NCBI RefSeq assembly: GCF_036967205.1
Contig: NZ_CP146022.1
Location: 6,820,001 to 6,884,000 of the forward strand
Reading direction: 5' to 3'
Length of the DNA: 64,000 nucleotides
From: Streptomyces sp. Q6
GTDB taxonomy: Bacteria > Actinomycetota > Actinomycetes > Streptomycetales > Streptomycetaceae
The notes beneath the pieces are model-generated. The model was not told where the DNA came from. It saw nothing but the letters and a program-made list of their open reading frames with translations, and did no database searches. The position numbers and the translations under genes are program-made. Positions 1 to 7,662 of the stretch are shown piece by piece. The number at the start of each line of letters is the position of its first letter. The stretch's first letter is position 1.

Positions 1-84
1 ACGATGCGGCGCCTGACCGCCTACACGACGGACCCGAGGGTGACGAGGCTGCCGGGCATCTTCGCGTCGGCACTGCGCGGCTGA
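1..84 (+). CDS. C-terminal tail of a truncated gene
   Basis: The first 28 codons of the window are open on the plus strand and end at a TGA (82-84), with final residues GIFASALRG. The gene begins outside the window. Twenty-seven residues are too few to recognise a family. It converges on the SHOCT gene that follows on the other strand. Confidence 0.5.
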   Translation, partial: TMRRLTAYTTDPRVTRLPGIFASALRG

Positions 85-104
85 ACGGGAGCGGCCGCTG
101 TCGC

Positions 105-446
105 TCATGAGTTGAGGATGCGGGCCTTCTCCGTGGCGAACTCCGCGTCCGACAAAAGGCCCTGCGCCTTGAGGTCGGCGAGCGCCGTCAGCTGCGCGAC
201 CCGGTCCGTGGCGGCCGGGGCCGAGGGCGGCGGCTGCTGCGCGTAGGCGTTCTGCGCCGCGGCCTGGGCGGCCGCCTGGTCCACCAGCGCCTGCTGCTGG
301 GCCTGGGCGTTCGCCTCCCGCTCCATCTCGCGCTGCGCGCCGCGGCGCTGCACGCGGCCGGAGACCGCGGTCGCGGTGCCGGTGATCACGGCGGTGCGCG
401 CCATCGTGCCCAGCAGACCGGGCCGTCCCATACGTCGTGGCAACAC
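105..446 (-). CDS. SHOCT domain protein
   Basis: A 113-residue protein. The GTG start is preferred because AAGGAG at 454-459 lies seven bases upstream, giving an N-terminus LPRRMGRPGLLGTMARTAV typical of actinobacterial SHOCT proteins. The middle is rich in Glu, Gln and Ala (EREANAQAQQQALVDQ) and is probably helical. The last 30 residues form the SHOCT motif (LTALADLKAQGLLSDAEF). SHOCT is a short C-terminal oligomerisation or binding module with no known catalytic role. The gene lies 92 bp downstream of the DUF6325 gene on the same strand, so the two probably share a transcript. The function is unknown. Confidence 0.8.
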   Translation of the reverse strand: MLPRRMGRPGLLGTMARTAVITGTATAVSGRVQRRGAQREMEREANAQAQQQALVDQAAAQAAAQNAYAQQPPPSAPAATDRVAQLTALADLKAQGLLSDAEFATEKARILNS

Positions 447-538
447 TGGCCTTCTCCTTACGTGTGTGTCCGTACGTGCTTCACGTTCTCTGCTCTTCGG
501 GTGTGCCGCCGCTCGTGGGGCGGGACCTCGGGGTCGTC

Positions 539-979
539 TCAGTCGGCGTCGAGCGCGCCGACGGCCTCGACGACGACGTCCCTCGGGATGCGTTCGAGCA
601 GCAGGATCTCGCCCTTCGAGTCCCGCACGGCGGCGCCGAGCCGGGCGGCCCAGGTGTTCTCCCAGACCAGGACCACGGCCGACGACTCGGGCGTGAGGCC
701 CTCGGCGACGTTCTGGAGGTCCTCGTCGCTGAGCAGGTCGAACCGGGAGTCGGCGAACTGACCGAACTCCTCGGCCACTTCGGCGTCGGCGATCTCGACG
801 ACGTCGACCGAGCCCTCGGCCGACTTCCTGACGAAGGTCAGGTCGAGGATGCGGACCGTGCCGTCCTGTTGCAGCGCCCGCAGCGCGGGCACGATCTCGC
901 CGTTGAAGTGGTTGCCGTCGAAGGCGACCACGGCGACGTCCACCGGTCCGACGGTGTCGGCATTCAGCCCACTGGCCAT
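539..979 (-). CDS. DUF6325 family protein
   Basis: A 146-residue acidic soluble protein with no signal peptide or membrane segment. The sequence (VGPVDVAVVAFDGNHFNGEI near the N-terminus, then WENTWAARLGAAVRDSKGE) matches my recollection of DUF6325, a family often encoded next to SHOCT proteins in actinomycetes. The ATG is preceded by GGGAGGTGG at good spacing, which fixes the start. It is transcribed leftward into the SHOCT gene and is divergent from the response regulator. The biochemical function is unknown. Confidence 0.75.
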   Translation of the reverse strand: MASGLNADTVGPVDVAVVAFDGNHFNGEIVPALRALQQDGTVRILDLTFVRKSAEGSVDVVEIADAEVAEEFGQFADSRFDLLSDEDLQNVAEGLTPESSAVVLVWENTWAARLGAAVRDSKGEILLLERIPRDVVVEAVGALDAD

Positions 980-1213
980 GGAGCGGCCACCTCCCAGGGT
1001 GCACAAGCGCAAGATGTACAAGTTCGGATAAACCGGAGCATAGGTTCCTTTTCCCGCTCCGGCGAACGGGGCCCTCACGGTCCCGTTACGGCAGATGTGT
1101 GGCCCCGCCGCGTGTCGGGGGCGGGTGAGGGAGTTGCCCCCGCTCGTCTTCGCAGGCTGTGCGGGCGGCGGACCGCCGCACCACCGGTCGACGCGAAACA
1201 ACCTGGAGCACCG

Positions 1214-1969
1214 TTGCGGACCTCTCCCCACACGCCCCTGCGCACCGGACCCGGCACCGCCCCGTCGCGGGCGCTGCCGCTGCTGCTCGTCGCGACACCA
1301 CCGGACGCGCCCGTGGCCATGGTGCGAGAGCTCCAGGACACCCGGTTCACGTTCCACCTCGTGCACAGCGGACGGGACGCGCTGCGGGACCTGTACCACT
1401 ACCGGCCCGACCTGATGCTGCTCGGTCTGCGCATCACCGATCCCGGACCGTGGGAGGTGCTGCAACGCGTCCGGGAGATCAGCGAGGACCTTCGGGTCAT
1501 GGCCGTCGACCGCGCGTACCGGGAGAAGGAGGCGCTGCGGGCCCTGCGGGCCGGCGCCGACGACCTGCTCTGGCTGGACATGCCCATGCCCCTTGCCCGG
1601 GAGCTGATCACCGCGCGGCTGCGCCGGGCCCGGCCCGTCGAACCGGTCGACCGGCTCCTGGAGGACGGCTACCTGCGGCTCGACGTGGCGGCCCGCGAGG
1701 CCTCCGTGGACAGCGCGTTCCTGCCCCTGTCCTCGCTGGAATTCGACCTGCTGTTCGCGCTCGCCTACAACGCGGGCCAGGTGCTCGGCAGCGACCAGCT
1801 GCTGCGCATGGCCTGGCGGACCCGGCCCGAGGGCAGCCCCTCCAAGGTCAAGTACACGGTGCTGCGACTGCGCCGCCACATCGAGCAGGCCACCGGCGCC
1901 GAGGCCCCGATCGAGACCGTACGCGGCATCGGCTACCGCTACCGGCCGCCGGGCGCCGCCAGGTCGTAG
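1214..1969 (+). CDS. OmpR-type winged-helix response regulator with degenerate receiver
   Basis: A 251-residue protein from a TTG start that has GGAG five bases upstream. An internal ATG at 1319 is the alternative start. Residues about 20-125 fold-match a CheY-like receiver, but the beta-3 segment reads PDLMLLGLRI, so Gly71 sits where the phosphoacceptor Asp should be, and the N-terminal acidic pair is also absent. Residues about 150-245 are a Trans_reg_C winged helix (SSLEFDLLFALAYNAGQVL and ETVRGIGYRYR). It is probably a DNA-binding regulator that works without canonical phosphorylation. No kinase gene is adjacent. It precedes the glycosyltransferase on the same strand and may control it. 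Confidence 0.8.
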   Translation: MRTSPHTPLRTGPGTAPSRALPLLLVATPPDAPVAMVRELQDTRFTFHLVHSGRDALRDLYHYRPDLMLLGLRITDPGPWEVLQRVREISEDLRVMAVDRAYREKEALRALRAGADDLLWLDMPMPLARELITARLRRARPVEPVDRLLEDGYLRLDVAAREASVDSAFLPLSSLEFDLLFALAYNAGQVLGSDQLLRMAWRTRPEGSPSKVKYTVLRLRRHIEQATGAEAPIETVRGIGYRYRPPGAARS

Positions 1970-2166
1970 GGCCCGGCGCCCCGTGCCGGGCCCGTGCCCC
2001 AGGACCCGGGCCGAAGGTCCCCTCCCGCCCGTCGCCCCGCCCGGCAACCGTCGCGCAACCCGGGCACGACGATCGGGCCACCGAGCCGTCCCAGAGTCAT
2101 GGATGTCGCACCGGGCACCGGCCGCGGCAGCCACACGACAGCGACAGAGCAAGGGACAGCTCGTCC

Positions 2167-3219
2167 ATGACACTCGTAGCGCTCATCCCCGCACACGACG
2201 AACAAGACCGCATCGTCGCCACCCTCGCCGGCCTGTACCGCCAGACCGTGCGCCCCGACCGCATCATCGTCGTGGCCGACAACTGCCACGACCGGACCGC
2301 CCGCATCGCCCAGTACTGCGGCGCCGAGGTCTTCCTGCCCGTCGACAACGAGGACAAGAAGGCCGGCGCCCTCAACCAGGCGCTCGTACCGCTCCTCGCC
2401 GAGCTCGACGACGACGCCCAGGTCCTCGTGCAGGACGCCGACACCGTCCTCAACCCCGACTTCGTGCGCTGCGCCGTCGAAGCCCTGGAGGACGAGACGG
2501 TCGGCGCCGTCGGCGGCATCTTCTACGGCGAGAAGGGCGGCGGCCTGCTCGGGATGCTCCAGCGCATGGAGTACCAGCGCTACGCCCTGGAGATACGCCG
2601 CAAGAAGAACGAGGCCGTCGTGCTCACCGGCACCGGCACCCTCTTCCGCGCCTCCGTCCTGCGCGAGGTCCGCGAGGCACGGCTCGCCGGCACCATCGGC
2701 GGCGGTGAGGGCCACTACTCGCTGGCCTCCCTCACCGAGGACGACGAGATGACCAAGGCCGTCAAGACGCTCGGCCACCGCACGGTCTCCCCGGACGGCT
2801 GCTGGCTGACCACCGAGGTCATGCCCTCCGTGCGCAAGCTCTGGCACCAGCGCCTGCGCTGGCAGCGCGGCGCCCTGGAGAACCTGCGCGACTACGGCTG
2901 GACCCCGGTCACGGCCCCCTACTTCCGCCAGCAGCTGCTGCTCGGCGCGGGCACGCTCGCCCTCGCCCTGTTCGCGACGTTCGCCGTCCTGAACCTGGCC
3001 ATCGTCGGCTGGGGCGGCCTGTCCCTGTTCTGGACCGCGATCACCCTGCTCTTCGTCGTCGAACGCACCCTGACCGTGCGCCGCCTCGGCTGGCGCGCCG
3101 CACTCCTCGCGCTGCCCCTGCTCCCGGAACTCCTCTACGACGCGTTCCGGCAGGCCGTCTTCGTCCGCTCCCTCATCGACCTGCTGCTGCGCCGAGAGGC
3201 CCACTGGGTGGCGACCTGA
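2167..3219 (+). CDS. Processive family-2 glycosyltransferase
   Basis: A 350-residue membrane-associated GT2 enzyme. The hallmarks of processive beta-glycan synthases are all visible: Asp38 in VVADNCHD, the DxD at 90-92 (QDADT), TEDDE at 190-194 as the acceptor-side acid, and Q228-x-x-R-W (QRLRWQRG). After the catalytic domain come two to three hydrophobic segments (QLLLGAGTLALALFATFAV and following), so the C-terminus probably forms a membrane channel. Such enzymes polymerise a polysaccharide from a nucleotide sugar; the sugar cannot be read from sequence. The ATG has only a weak AAGGGA site. The next gene, 65 bp downstream, encodes a tiny membrane peptide. Confidence 0.85.
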   Translation: MTLVALIPAHDEQDRIVATLAGLYRQTVRPDRIIVVADNCHDRTARIAQYCGAEVFLPVDNEDKKAGALNQALVPLLAELDDDAQVLVQDADTVLNPDFVRCAVEALEDETVGAVGGIFYGEKGGGLLGMLQRMEYQRYALEIRRKKNEAVVLTGTGTLFRASVLREVREARLAGTIGGGEGHYSLASLTEDDEMTKAVKTLGHRTVSPDGCWLTTEVMPSVRKLWHQRLRWQRGALENLRDYGWTPVTAPYFRQQLLLGAGTLALALFATFAVLNLAIVGWGGLSLFWTAITLLFVVERTLTVRRLGWRAALLALPLLPELLYDAFRQAVFVRSLIDLLLRREAHWVAT

Positions 3220-3284
3220 CGCCCCCGACCACCTCCACCCCACACCCATCACCCCTCACCCCTCACCCACAGGAGTTGATCCCC

Positions 3285-3476
3285 ATGTACGGAAAGCCCA
3301 CGGACGCCGCGATACTCGGCGGCGGCGGAACCGGCGTCCTCGCGGCCACCGGAGCGAACCCCCTCGCGATCCTCGGCCTCGTCGTCGGCTGCCTCACCCT
3401 GATCGCCGCGGGCCTCGCGGTACGCAGCCTCGTCCCGGTGGTGCAGGGGAAGGACAGGGGCCCCGGCCCGCGCTGA
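3285..3476 (+). CDS. 63-aa membrane peptide with LAATG sorting-like motif
   Basis: A 63-residue peptide with a strong start: AGGAG at 3271-3275, nine bases before the ATG. It has a short N-terminus, then LAATGANP, a hydrophobic stretch (LAILGLVVGCLTLIAAGLAV), and a basic tail ending GKDRGPGPR. LAxTG followed by a membrane span and positive charges is the layout recognised by class E sortases of Streptomyces. Here almost nothing precedes the motif, so a classical surface protein is unlikely. It may be an accessory subunit of the glycosyltransferase or an acceptor for its product. A Rho-independent-like hairpin follows the stop. Function is inferred from layout only. Confidence 0.65.
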   Translation: MYGKPTDAAILGGGGTGVLAATGANPLAILGLVVGCLTLIAAGLAVRSLVPVVQGKDRGPGPR

Positions 3477-3482
3477 CGCCCT

Positions 3483-3503
3483 TTGCCGTTACGGCAACTT
3501 TTT
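3483..3503 (+). terminator. Intrinsic-type terminator after the LAATG peptide gene
   Basis: A six-pair stem TTGCCG / CGGCAA with a TTA loop is followed at once by CTTTTT. It begins seven bases after the stop codon, closing the regulator-glycosyltransferase-peptide group. Confidence 0.6.
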
Positions 3504-3571
3504 GTGCCGATGGCCGCGGACCGGCGCAGTATCGACGGAGCACCCCGTCACAGCGCCGGGGAGCCGCACGC

Positions 3572-3647
3572 GTATCCACAGGCCCACGTATCCGTGCGTC
3601 GGTGTATCCGCTGCACATGCGCTGGATATCCGCGCAGCCGTGTATCT
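3572..3647. promoter_or_regulatory. Phased GTATCC repeat array upstream of the methyltransferase gene
   Basis: Five copies of GTATCC or a close variant begin at 3572, 3588, 3604, 3626 (ATATCC) and 3642 (GTATCT). The steps are 16, 16, 22 and 16 bp. The array ends 23 bp before the methyltransferase start codon. Such regular spacing suggests a multi-site operator, although no regulator is identified. Confidence 0.5.
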
Positions 3648-3670
3648 GTACGAGCAACGGGAGGCATTCG

Positions 3671-4321
3671 GTGTCAGGACACCACGACCACGACGAGCAG
3701 GCCGCCGCCGCGATGTTCGAGCCGGCGGGCTGGGACGAGCGGTACGCGGGTCAGGAGCGCTTCTGGAGCGGCGAGCCCAACCCGCAGCTCGTCGCCGCCG
3801 CCGGTGACCTCACCCCCGGCAGCGCGCTCGACGTCGGCTGCGGCGAGGGCGGCGACGTCGTCTGGCTGGCCCGGCAGGGCTGGCGCGTCACCGGAGCCGA
3901 CTTCTCGGCCGAGGGCCTGGCCCGCGCCGCCCGCCACGCCGAGCAGGCCGGCCTCGCCGACCGCGTCGACTGGTGGCGGGTCGACGCCCGGACCTTCGAC
4001 GCGGGCGACCGCGCGTACGACCTGGTCACCAGCCACTACCTGCACGCCCCCGACGGCGGCATGGTCGAGGTGACCCGCCGCCTCGCCGGAGCCGTCGCCC
4101 CCGGCGGCCTGCTCCTGGTCGTCGGCCACGCGCCGTCCCACGAGTTCACCCAGCTCGCCGAGAGCCACCGCAAGGCGATGTTCCTCGCCGCGGAACTCCT
4201 CCCGGGCCTGCCGGACGACTTCGAGCCCGTCGTGGTCGAGCAGCGCACCCGCACCCTGCACCGCGAGACCGGCCCGGTCGAGGCCGAGGACTCCCTCCTG
4301 CTGGCCCGGCGGTCTGCCTAG
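3671..4321 (+). CDS. Class I SAM-dependent methyltransferase
   Basis: A 216-residue cytoplasmic methyltransferase. The GTG start has GGGAGG six bases upstream. A His/Asp-rich leader (SGHHDHDEQ) precedes the Rossmann domain. Motif I LDVGCGEG is at 53-60, followed by the acidic end of beta-2 (VTGADFS) and a motif IV region (YDLVTSHYLHA). The WDERYAGQERFWSGEPNP segment resembles small-molecule methyltransferases of the TehB/thiopurine type. The substrate is not predictable. It stands alone behind the repeat array described above and has no operon partner downstream. Confidence 0.85.
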   Translation: MSGHHDHDEQAAAAMFEPAGWDERYAGQERFWSGEPNPQLVAAAGDLTPGSALDVGCGEGGDVVWLARQGWRVTGADFSAEGLARAARHAEQAGLADRVDWWRVDARTFDAGDRAYDLVTSHYLHAPDGGMVEVTRRLAGAVAPGGLLLVVGHAPSHEFTQLAESHRKAMFLAAELLPGLPDDFEPVVVEQRTRTLHRETGPVEAEDSLLLARRSA

Positions 4322-4623
4322 GACCCGACGGCGGGACGCGCGAGTGTCCGCGGCGCACGGCTGTGACCGAGCGCAGGCGATGCCGAGCGCGGTCGAGCCG
4401 GTTCGCGACGTGGGGGCACAGCGGCCCGCGCCTGGTTCGGCGACCTGGTGCCCCGCGCTGTCGTAGGCCCCGACGCGGCGCACACCGGCGGAGACGGCGG
4501 GCGGCACGGCCCGGAGCCGTACGACGTCACCGCCGGCGGTGCGCACCACGGTCCCCTCCTCGGAACGGGCCCGGCCCGCCGGGGCATGACCGGGGCGGCG
4601 TCCCGCCCCGGGGACGGTCCGCC
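4322..4623. other. Intergenic region, no supported gene
   Basis: About 300 bp between the convergent methyltransferase and tatA genes. One minus-strand frame has protein-like composition near 4430-4549 (MVRTAGGDVVRLRAVPP) but lacks a ribosome binding site and runs into the methyltransferase antisense. I see no supported gene, RNA or clear terminator. Confidence 0.4.
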
Positions 4624-4860
4624 TTACGAGGGACGCGCCCCCTGCCCGGTGTCGCGCGGAGGGACGGTCTCGCCGGGGATGACCCGGGGCGGACCGGCGG
4701 CCTCGCCGCCCCGGTGGTCCTCGTCCTTGAGAGCCCTCGCCTCGGCCTTGAGGATGCGTGCCGACTTGCCCGCGCCGCGGACCAGTCCCGGCAGCTTCTT
4801 CGCGCAGAGAAGCAGGGCGATGACGAGGAGGACGACGCCTATCTCACTGATGCCGAACAT
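4624..4860 (-). CDS. tatA: TatA/E-family twin-arginine translocase subunit
   Basis: A 78-residue protein with the TatA layout: a short N-terminus, one membrane helix (GVVLLVIALLL), then an amphipathic helix (AKKLPGLVRGAGKSARIL) and a charged tail. TatA oligomers form the conduit of the Tat pathway. The usual Phe-Gly hinge before AKKLP is replaced by Leu-Cys, so this may be a divergent secondary TatA. The ATG lies one base after the stop of the upstream Spo0M gene (TGA-C-ATG), indicating translational coupling, which is an unusual partner for tatA. Confidence 0.8.
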   Translation of the reverse strand: MFGISEIGVVLLVIALLLCAKKLPGLVRGAGKSARILKAEARALKDEDHRGGEAAGPPRVIPGETVPPRDTGQGARPS

Positions 4861-4861
4861 G

Positions 4862-5851
4862 TCAGTCCTCGCCGCCCTCGTCCTCGTCGCCCTCGAAGAA
4901 GTCGCCCACCTCGTCGACGACTTCGGCGGCGACCATGCCGCCGACGACACCGACGGCGAGCCCGGCCGCACCGACCGCGACGGCCGTGCCCACACCGGGG
5001 CCGGAGCGGTGGTGCCCGCCGTCGTGGTGAGGGTGGCCACCGTGGCCTGCTTCGTACGAGGAGTGGCCGACGTACGACGAGCGGTGCTCGACCAGTTGGC
5101 GCACCCAGCCGTCGACCAGCGTGTTCCAGTCCTGGTGCTGGACGGCGTCGTGGCCGACGGCGAAGCGGGTGAGCGCGTCGTGCCCGCCGGAGAAGAGACC
5201 GCCGCGCTTGTCGGCCTCCAGGACCACTTCCATGTCGCCCGGGGTGGCGAGGAAGGTCAGCTCGATCTCGTTGACCGCGTGGGCGTACCGCGGGGACGGG
5301 GTCAGCTCGATCTCCTGGTAGAAGGGGAGCCGCTGTCCGGTGCCGCCGATGCGGCCGTACTCCAGGTCGGCGGACCCGAAGCCGAAGCCGAGCTGTCCGA
5401 AGGCTTCGAGGATCGCCTCCTGGACGGGCAGCGGGCCGACGGCGAGCGGGTCCAGATCGCCCTTGTCCTTGGCCCCGGCGACCGCGAGTTCGGTGCGCAC
5501 ACCGAGGACGATGCCGAGGCCCTGCCCGTACAGCTCGGTGATCGGGGTCTCCCAGGGCAGCGTGACCGCGAACGGCACGCTGTGCTCCGCGCCGGCGACG
5601 AGCCGGAAGCCGCCGCCGACGACGAACCGTTCGAAGGTCACGACCCCCTGGCTCTCCCCGCTCTCGTGCTCGGCCTCGACGCGGGCGACGAGCTCCAGGG
5701 TGATGTGGTCGATGTCGAAGTCGCCGCTGCCGCCCTTGAGATGGACCTGGCCGGAGAGGGTGGAGCCGGGGGCGGTGGCCCCCGGGGCGAGGACGGTGTC
5801 GACGGTGGGCCCGCCCACGCCGAGTGAGCCGAGCAGTCGTTTGAACACCAT
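4862..5851 (-). CDS. Sporulation-control protein, Spo0M family
   Basis: A 329-residue protein of the SpoOM (arrestin-like) family. The N-terminal half carries the beta-sandwich region (VHLKGGSGDFDIDHITLEL and PFAVTLPWETPITELYG). The second half continues to a His/Gly-rich linker (GHGGHPHHDGGHHRSG), a small hydrophobic glycine-rich stretch (GTAVAVGAAGLAVGVVGG) and an acidic tail (FFEGDEDEGGED). In Bacillus this family affects sporulation phosphorelay output; its role in Streptomyces is not established. ATG 5849-5851 is chosen because it begins MVFKRLLGSLG, with GGGAG 11 bases upstream. A GTG four codons earlier is possible. It is coupled to tatA. Confidence 0.8.
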   Translation of the reverse strand: MVFKRLLGSLGVGGPTVDTVLAPGATAPGSTLSGQVHLKGGSGDFDIDHITLELVARVEAEHESGESQGVVTFERFVVGGGFRLVAGAEHSVPFAVTLPWETPITELYGQGLGIVLGVRTELAVAGAKDKGDLDPLAVGPLPVQEAILEAFGQLGFGFGSADLEYGRIGGTGQRLPFYQEIELTPSPRYAHAVNEIELTFLATPGDMEVVLEADKRGGLFSGGHDALTRFAVGHDAVQHQDWNTLVDGWVRQLVEHRSSYVGHSSYEAGHGGHPHHDGGHHRSGPGVGTAVAVGAAGLAVGVVGGMVAAEVVDEVGDFFEGDEDEGGED

Positions 5852-5933
5852 CGAGGCGTTCACTCCCTTATGTGCGTACGAGGGTGAGGAAAGCTGTGCG
5901 GGCACCGGGGAACGCCCAGGGGAGGCGCCCGCG

Positions 5934-5951
5934 TTCTACAGCCGCGTAGAG
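5934..5951. promoter_or_regulatory. Inverted repeat TTCTAC-N6-GTAGAG, distal copy
   Basis: An 18-bp inverted repeat lies 83 bp upstream of the spo0M start in the divergent spo0M/terB intergenic region. It has the same half-sites and the same six-base spacer as a second copy 218 bp away, which points to one regulator binding both sides of this region. Confidence 0.5.
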
Positions 5952-6151
5952 CATAGGCCGCGGTCGCGCCGCCGCGACGCCGGAACGGTGTCGCACGGCG
6001 GGAAAGTCCGAAAGGCGTCGTCCGAAGCGTCCAGGCGGACACCCTCGGGGCCACCGGCCGCGACCCGGGTGCGGACCGACGCCCGGCTCGACGACGCCCG
6101 TACCGCCCCGCGCTCCCAGGAAGGGCGGAACTTTTCCCCGCCCCCGCCAGT

Positions 6152-6169
6152 TTCTACACTGCTGTAGAA
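6152..6169. promoter_or_regulatory. Inverted repeat TTCTAC-N6-GTAGAA, proximal to terB
   Basis: A perfect six-base-arm inverted repeat ends 42 bp before the terB start codon. The spacer is ACTGCT. It matches the copy near spo0M in half-site and spacing, and its position fits an operator or activator site for terB. The regulator is unknown. Confidence 0.55.
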
Positions 6170-6211
6170 CAAAAGAAGCCCGGCACCACACCCTCAACCG
6201 GAGGAACACTC

Positions 6212-6667
6212 GTGGCCCTGTGGGACCGCATCAAGGAATCCGCGTCGACGATGCAGACGCAGCTCGTGGCGAAGAAGAACGACCTCAAGTCCGGCGCCTT
6301 CCGGGACGCCTCCATGGCGATGTGCGCCCTGGTCGCCGCCGCCGACGGCACCATCGACCCGTCCGAGCGGCGCCGCGTCGCCCAGCTGATCGCCTCCAAC
6401 GAGGTGTTGCAGAACTTCCCCGCGGACGACCTTCAGCGCCGCTTCGACGACAACCTGGACAAGCTGGTCGCCGACTTCGACTTCGGCAAGGTCAGCGTGT
6501 TGCAGGAGATCGCCAAGGCGAAGAAGAAGGAAGCCGAGGCGCGCGCCGTCGTCCAGATCGGCATCGTCATCGGCGGCGCCGACGGCGACTTCGACGCGAC
6601 CGAGCGGGGCGTCGTACGGGAGGCGTGCCAGATGCTCGGCCTGCCGCCGCACGAGTTCGACCTGTAG
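6212..6667 (+). CDS. TerB-family tellurite resistance protein
   Basis: A 151-residue all-helical cytoplasmic protein starting at GTG behind GGAGGA. It has the two metal-coordinating TerB repeats: ADGTIDPSERRRVAQLI and GADGDFDATERGVVREA, each with the acidic loop expected for calcium or other metal binding. TerB proteins belong to stress and tellurite-response systems and occur widely in Streptomyces. The gene is monocistronic, divergent from spo0M, and followed by a GC-rich hairpin. Confidence 0.85.
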   Translation: MALWDRIKESASTMQTQLVAKKNDLKSGAFRDASMAMCALVAAADGTIDPSERRRVAQLIASNEVLQNFPADDLQRRFDDNLDKLVADFDFGKVSVLQEIAKAKKKEAEARAVVQIGIVIGGADGDFDATERGVVREACQMLGLPPHEFDL

Positions 6668-6684
6668 ACGCCGCCGTGCGAGGA

Positions 6685-6708
6685 CCGGGCGGGCCCGCGC
6701 CCGCCCGG
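6685..6708. terminator. Bidirectional hairpin between terB and the M56 gene
   Basis: A nine-pair stem CCGGGCGGG / CCCGCCCGG with a six-base loop sits between two convergent genes, 18 bp after the terB stop. There is no T-tract, as is common in Streptomyces. Confidence 0.55.
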
Positions 6709-6719
6709 CCCCTTCCGCG

Positions 6720-7658
6720 TCACACCGGCGTCGCCGCGTGGAGCACGGCCGCCAGCGTCAGCGCCGAGTTCGCGGAGGCGGCGGCGGAGGTCACCGCACC
6801 GGCCGCGGCGGTCCACGCGGCGAGCCCCACCCCGGTGAACGCCATGGACCGGCCGGGCGCCCGAAGAGGCGGGGCGAGCAGGGCCGCGACCCTGCGGGGC
6901 ACGGGACCCGGCGCGGCCAGCGCGGCGAACACCGGCTCGCGCACCGAGCCACCGGACAACGCCACCTTGCCGATGGCCCGTGCGACCACCGTGCGGTCAC
7001 CGACGCGTTCGGCGGCCTCCTCGTCGGCCCACCGTTCGGCGGTGTACGCCACGGCTGAACTCAGCGGCCGCAGAAAGGGGTTGGCGCGGGCCGCGAGTCG
7101 GACGGTCAGCAGATGACGGTGGTGCCGGGCCGCCAGATGGGCCCGCTCATGGGCGAACACGGCCCGCCGCTCGGCGGGCCGCAGGTGCCCGAGCAGCGCC
7201 GTACTGACGACGATCCGGCCGCGCCCGGTGCGCGAGGCCGGCAGGGCGTACGCGTACGGCCGCGCATCCGGCAGGACCACGGCCTCGGTGCCCGGCAGGC
7301 CGGCGAGCGCCCGGTGGGCGCGCCGCCGCAGTGCGGCGTGCCGCCACAGCGTGCGCGCGCAGGCGACCACGACGGACAGCAGGGCGGGGATGGCCACCGC
7401 GCCCGCGATCTCGTCCTGCGGCACGGCGGCCCGCACCTCGGGGTCCGACCAGCTGTCGGGGAGTGGATTGCCCGGGAGTTGGGCGGTGCCGACCACCATC
7501 AGCAACGCCAGGCACACCGTGCTGCACGTGGCCATCACGGCGGCGACCGCCGTCAGGAGCCGGGTCGCGGTACGCGGAGGGAGGCGGTGGGCGGCGAGCC
7601 GTGCCACCGGCCAGGCCGTGAGCGGCAGGACCAGCGGCAGAAAGACGAAGATCCCCAC
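6720..7658 (-). CDS. M56-family membrane metallopeptidase
   Basis: A 312-residue integral membrane zinc peptidase of the BlaR1/MecR1-like M56 family. Hydrophobic segments occur at the N-terminus (IFVFLPLVLPLTAWPVARL), around residues 40-60 and 85-105, and at the C-terminus. The zinc motif HERAH is in AVFAHERAHLAARHHRH, and the third ligand is probably in the YTAERWADEEA segment. No penicillin-binding sensor domain is present. The GTG start lies four bases after the stop of the blaI-type gene, so the two are coupled. By analogy it may cleave its partner repressor in response to a cell-envelope signal. Confidence 0.85.
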   Translation of the reverse strand: MGIFVFLPLVLPLTAWPVARLAAHRLPPRTATRLLTAVAAVMATCSTVCLALLMVVGTAQLPGNPLPDSWSDPEVRAAVPQDEIAGAVAIPALLSVVVACARTLWRHAALRRRAHRALAGLPGTEAVVLPDARPYAYALPASRTGRGRIVVSTALLGHLRPAERRAVFAHERAHLAARHHRHLLTVRLAARANPFLRPLSSAVAYTAERWADEEAAERVGDRTVVARAIGKVALSGGSVREPVFAALAAPGPVPRRVAALLAPPLRAPGRSMAFTGVGLAAWTAAAGAVTSAAASANSALTLAAVLHAATPV

Positions 7659-7662
7659 GGTG

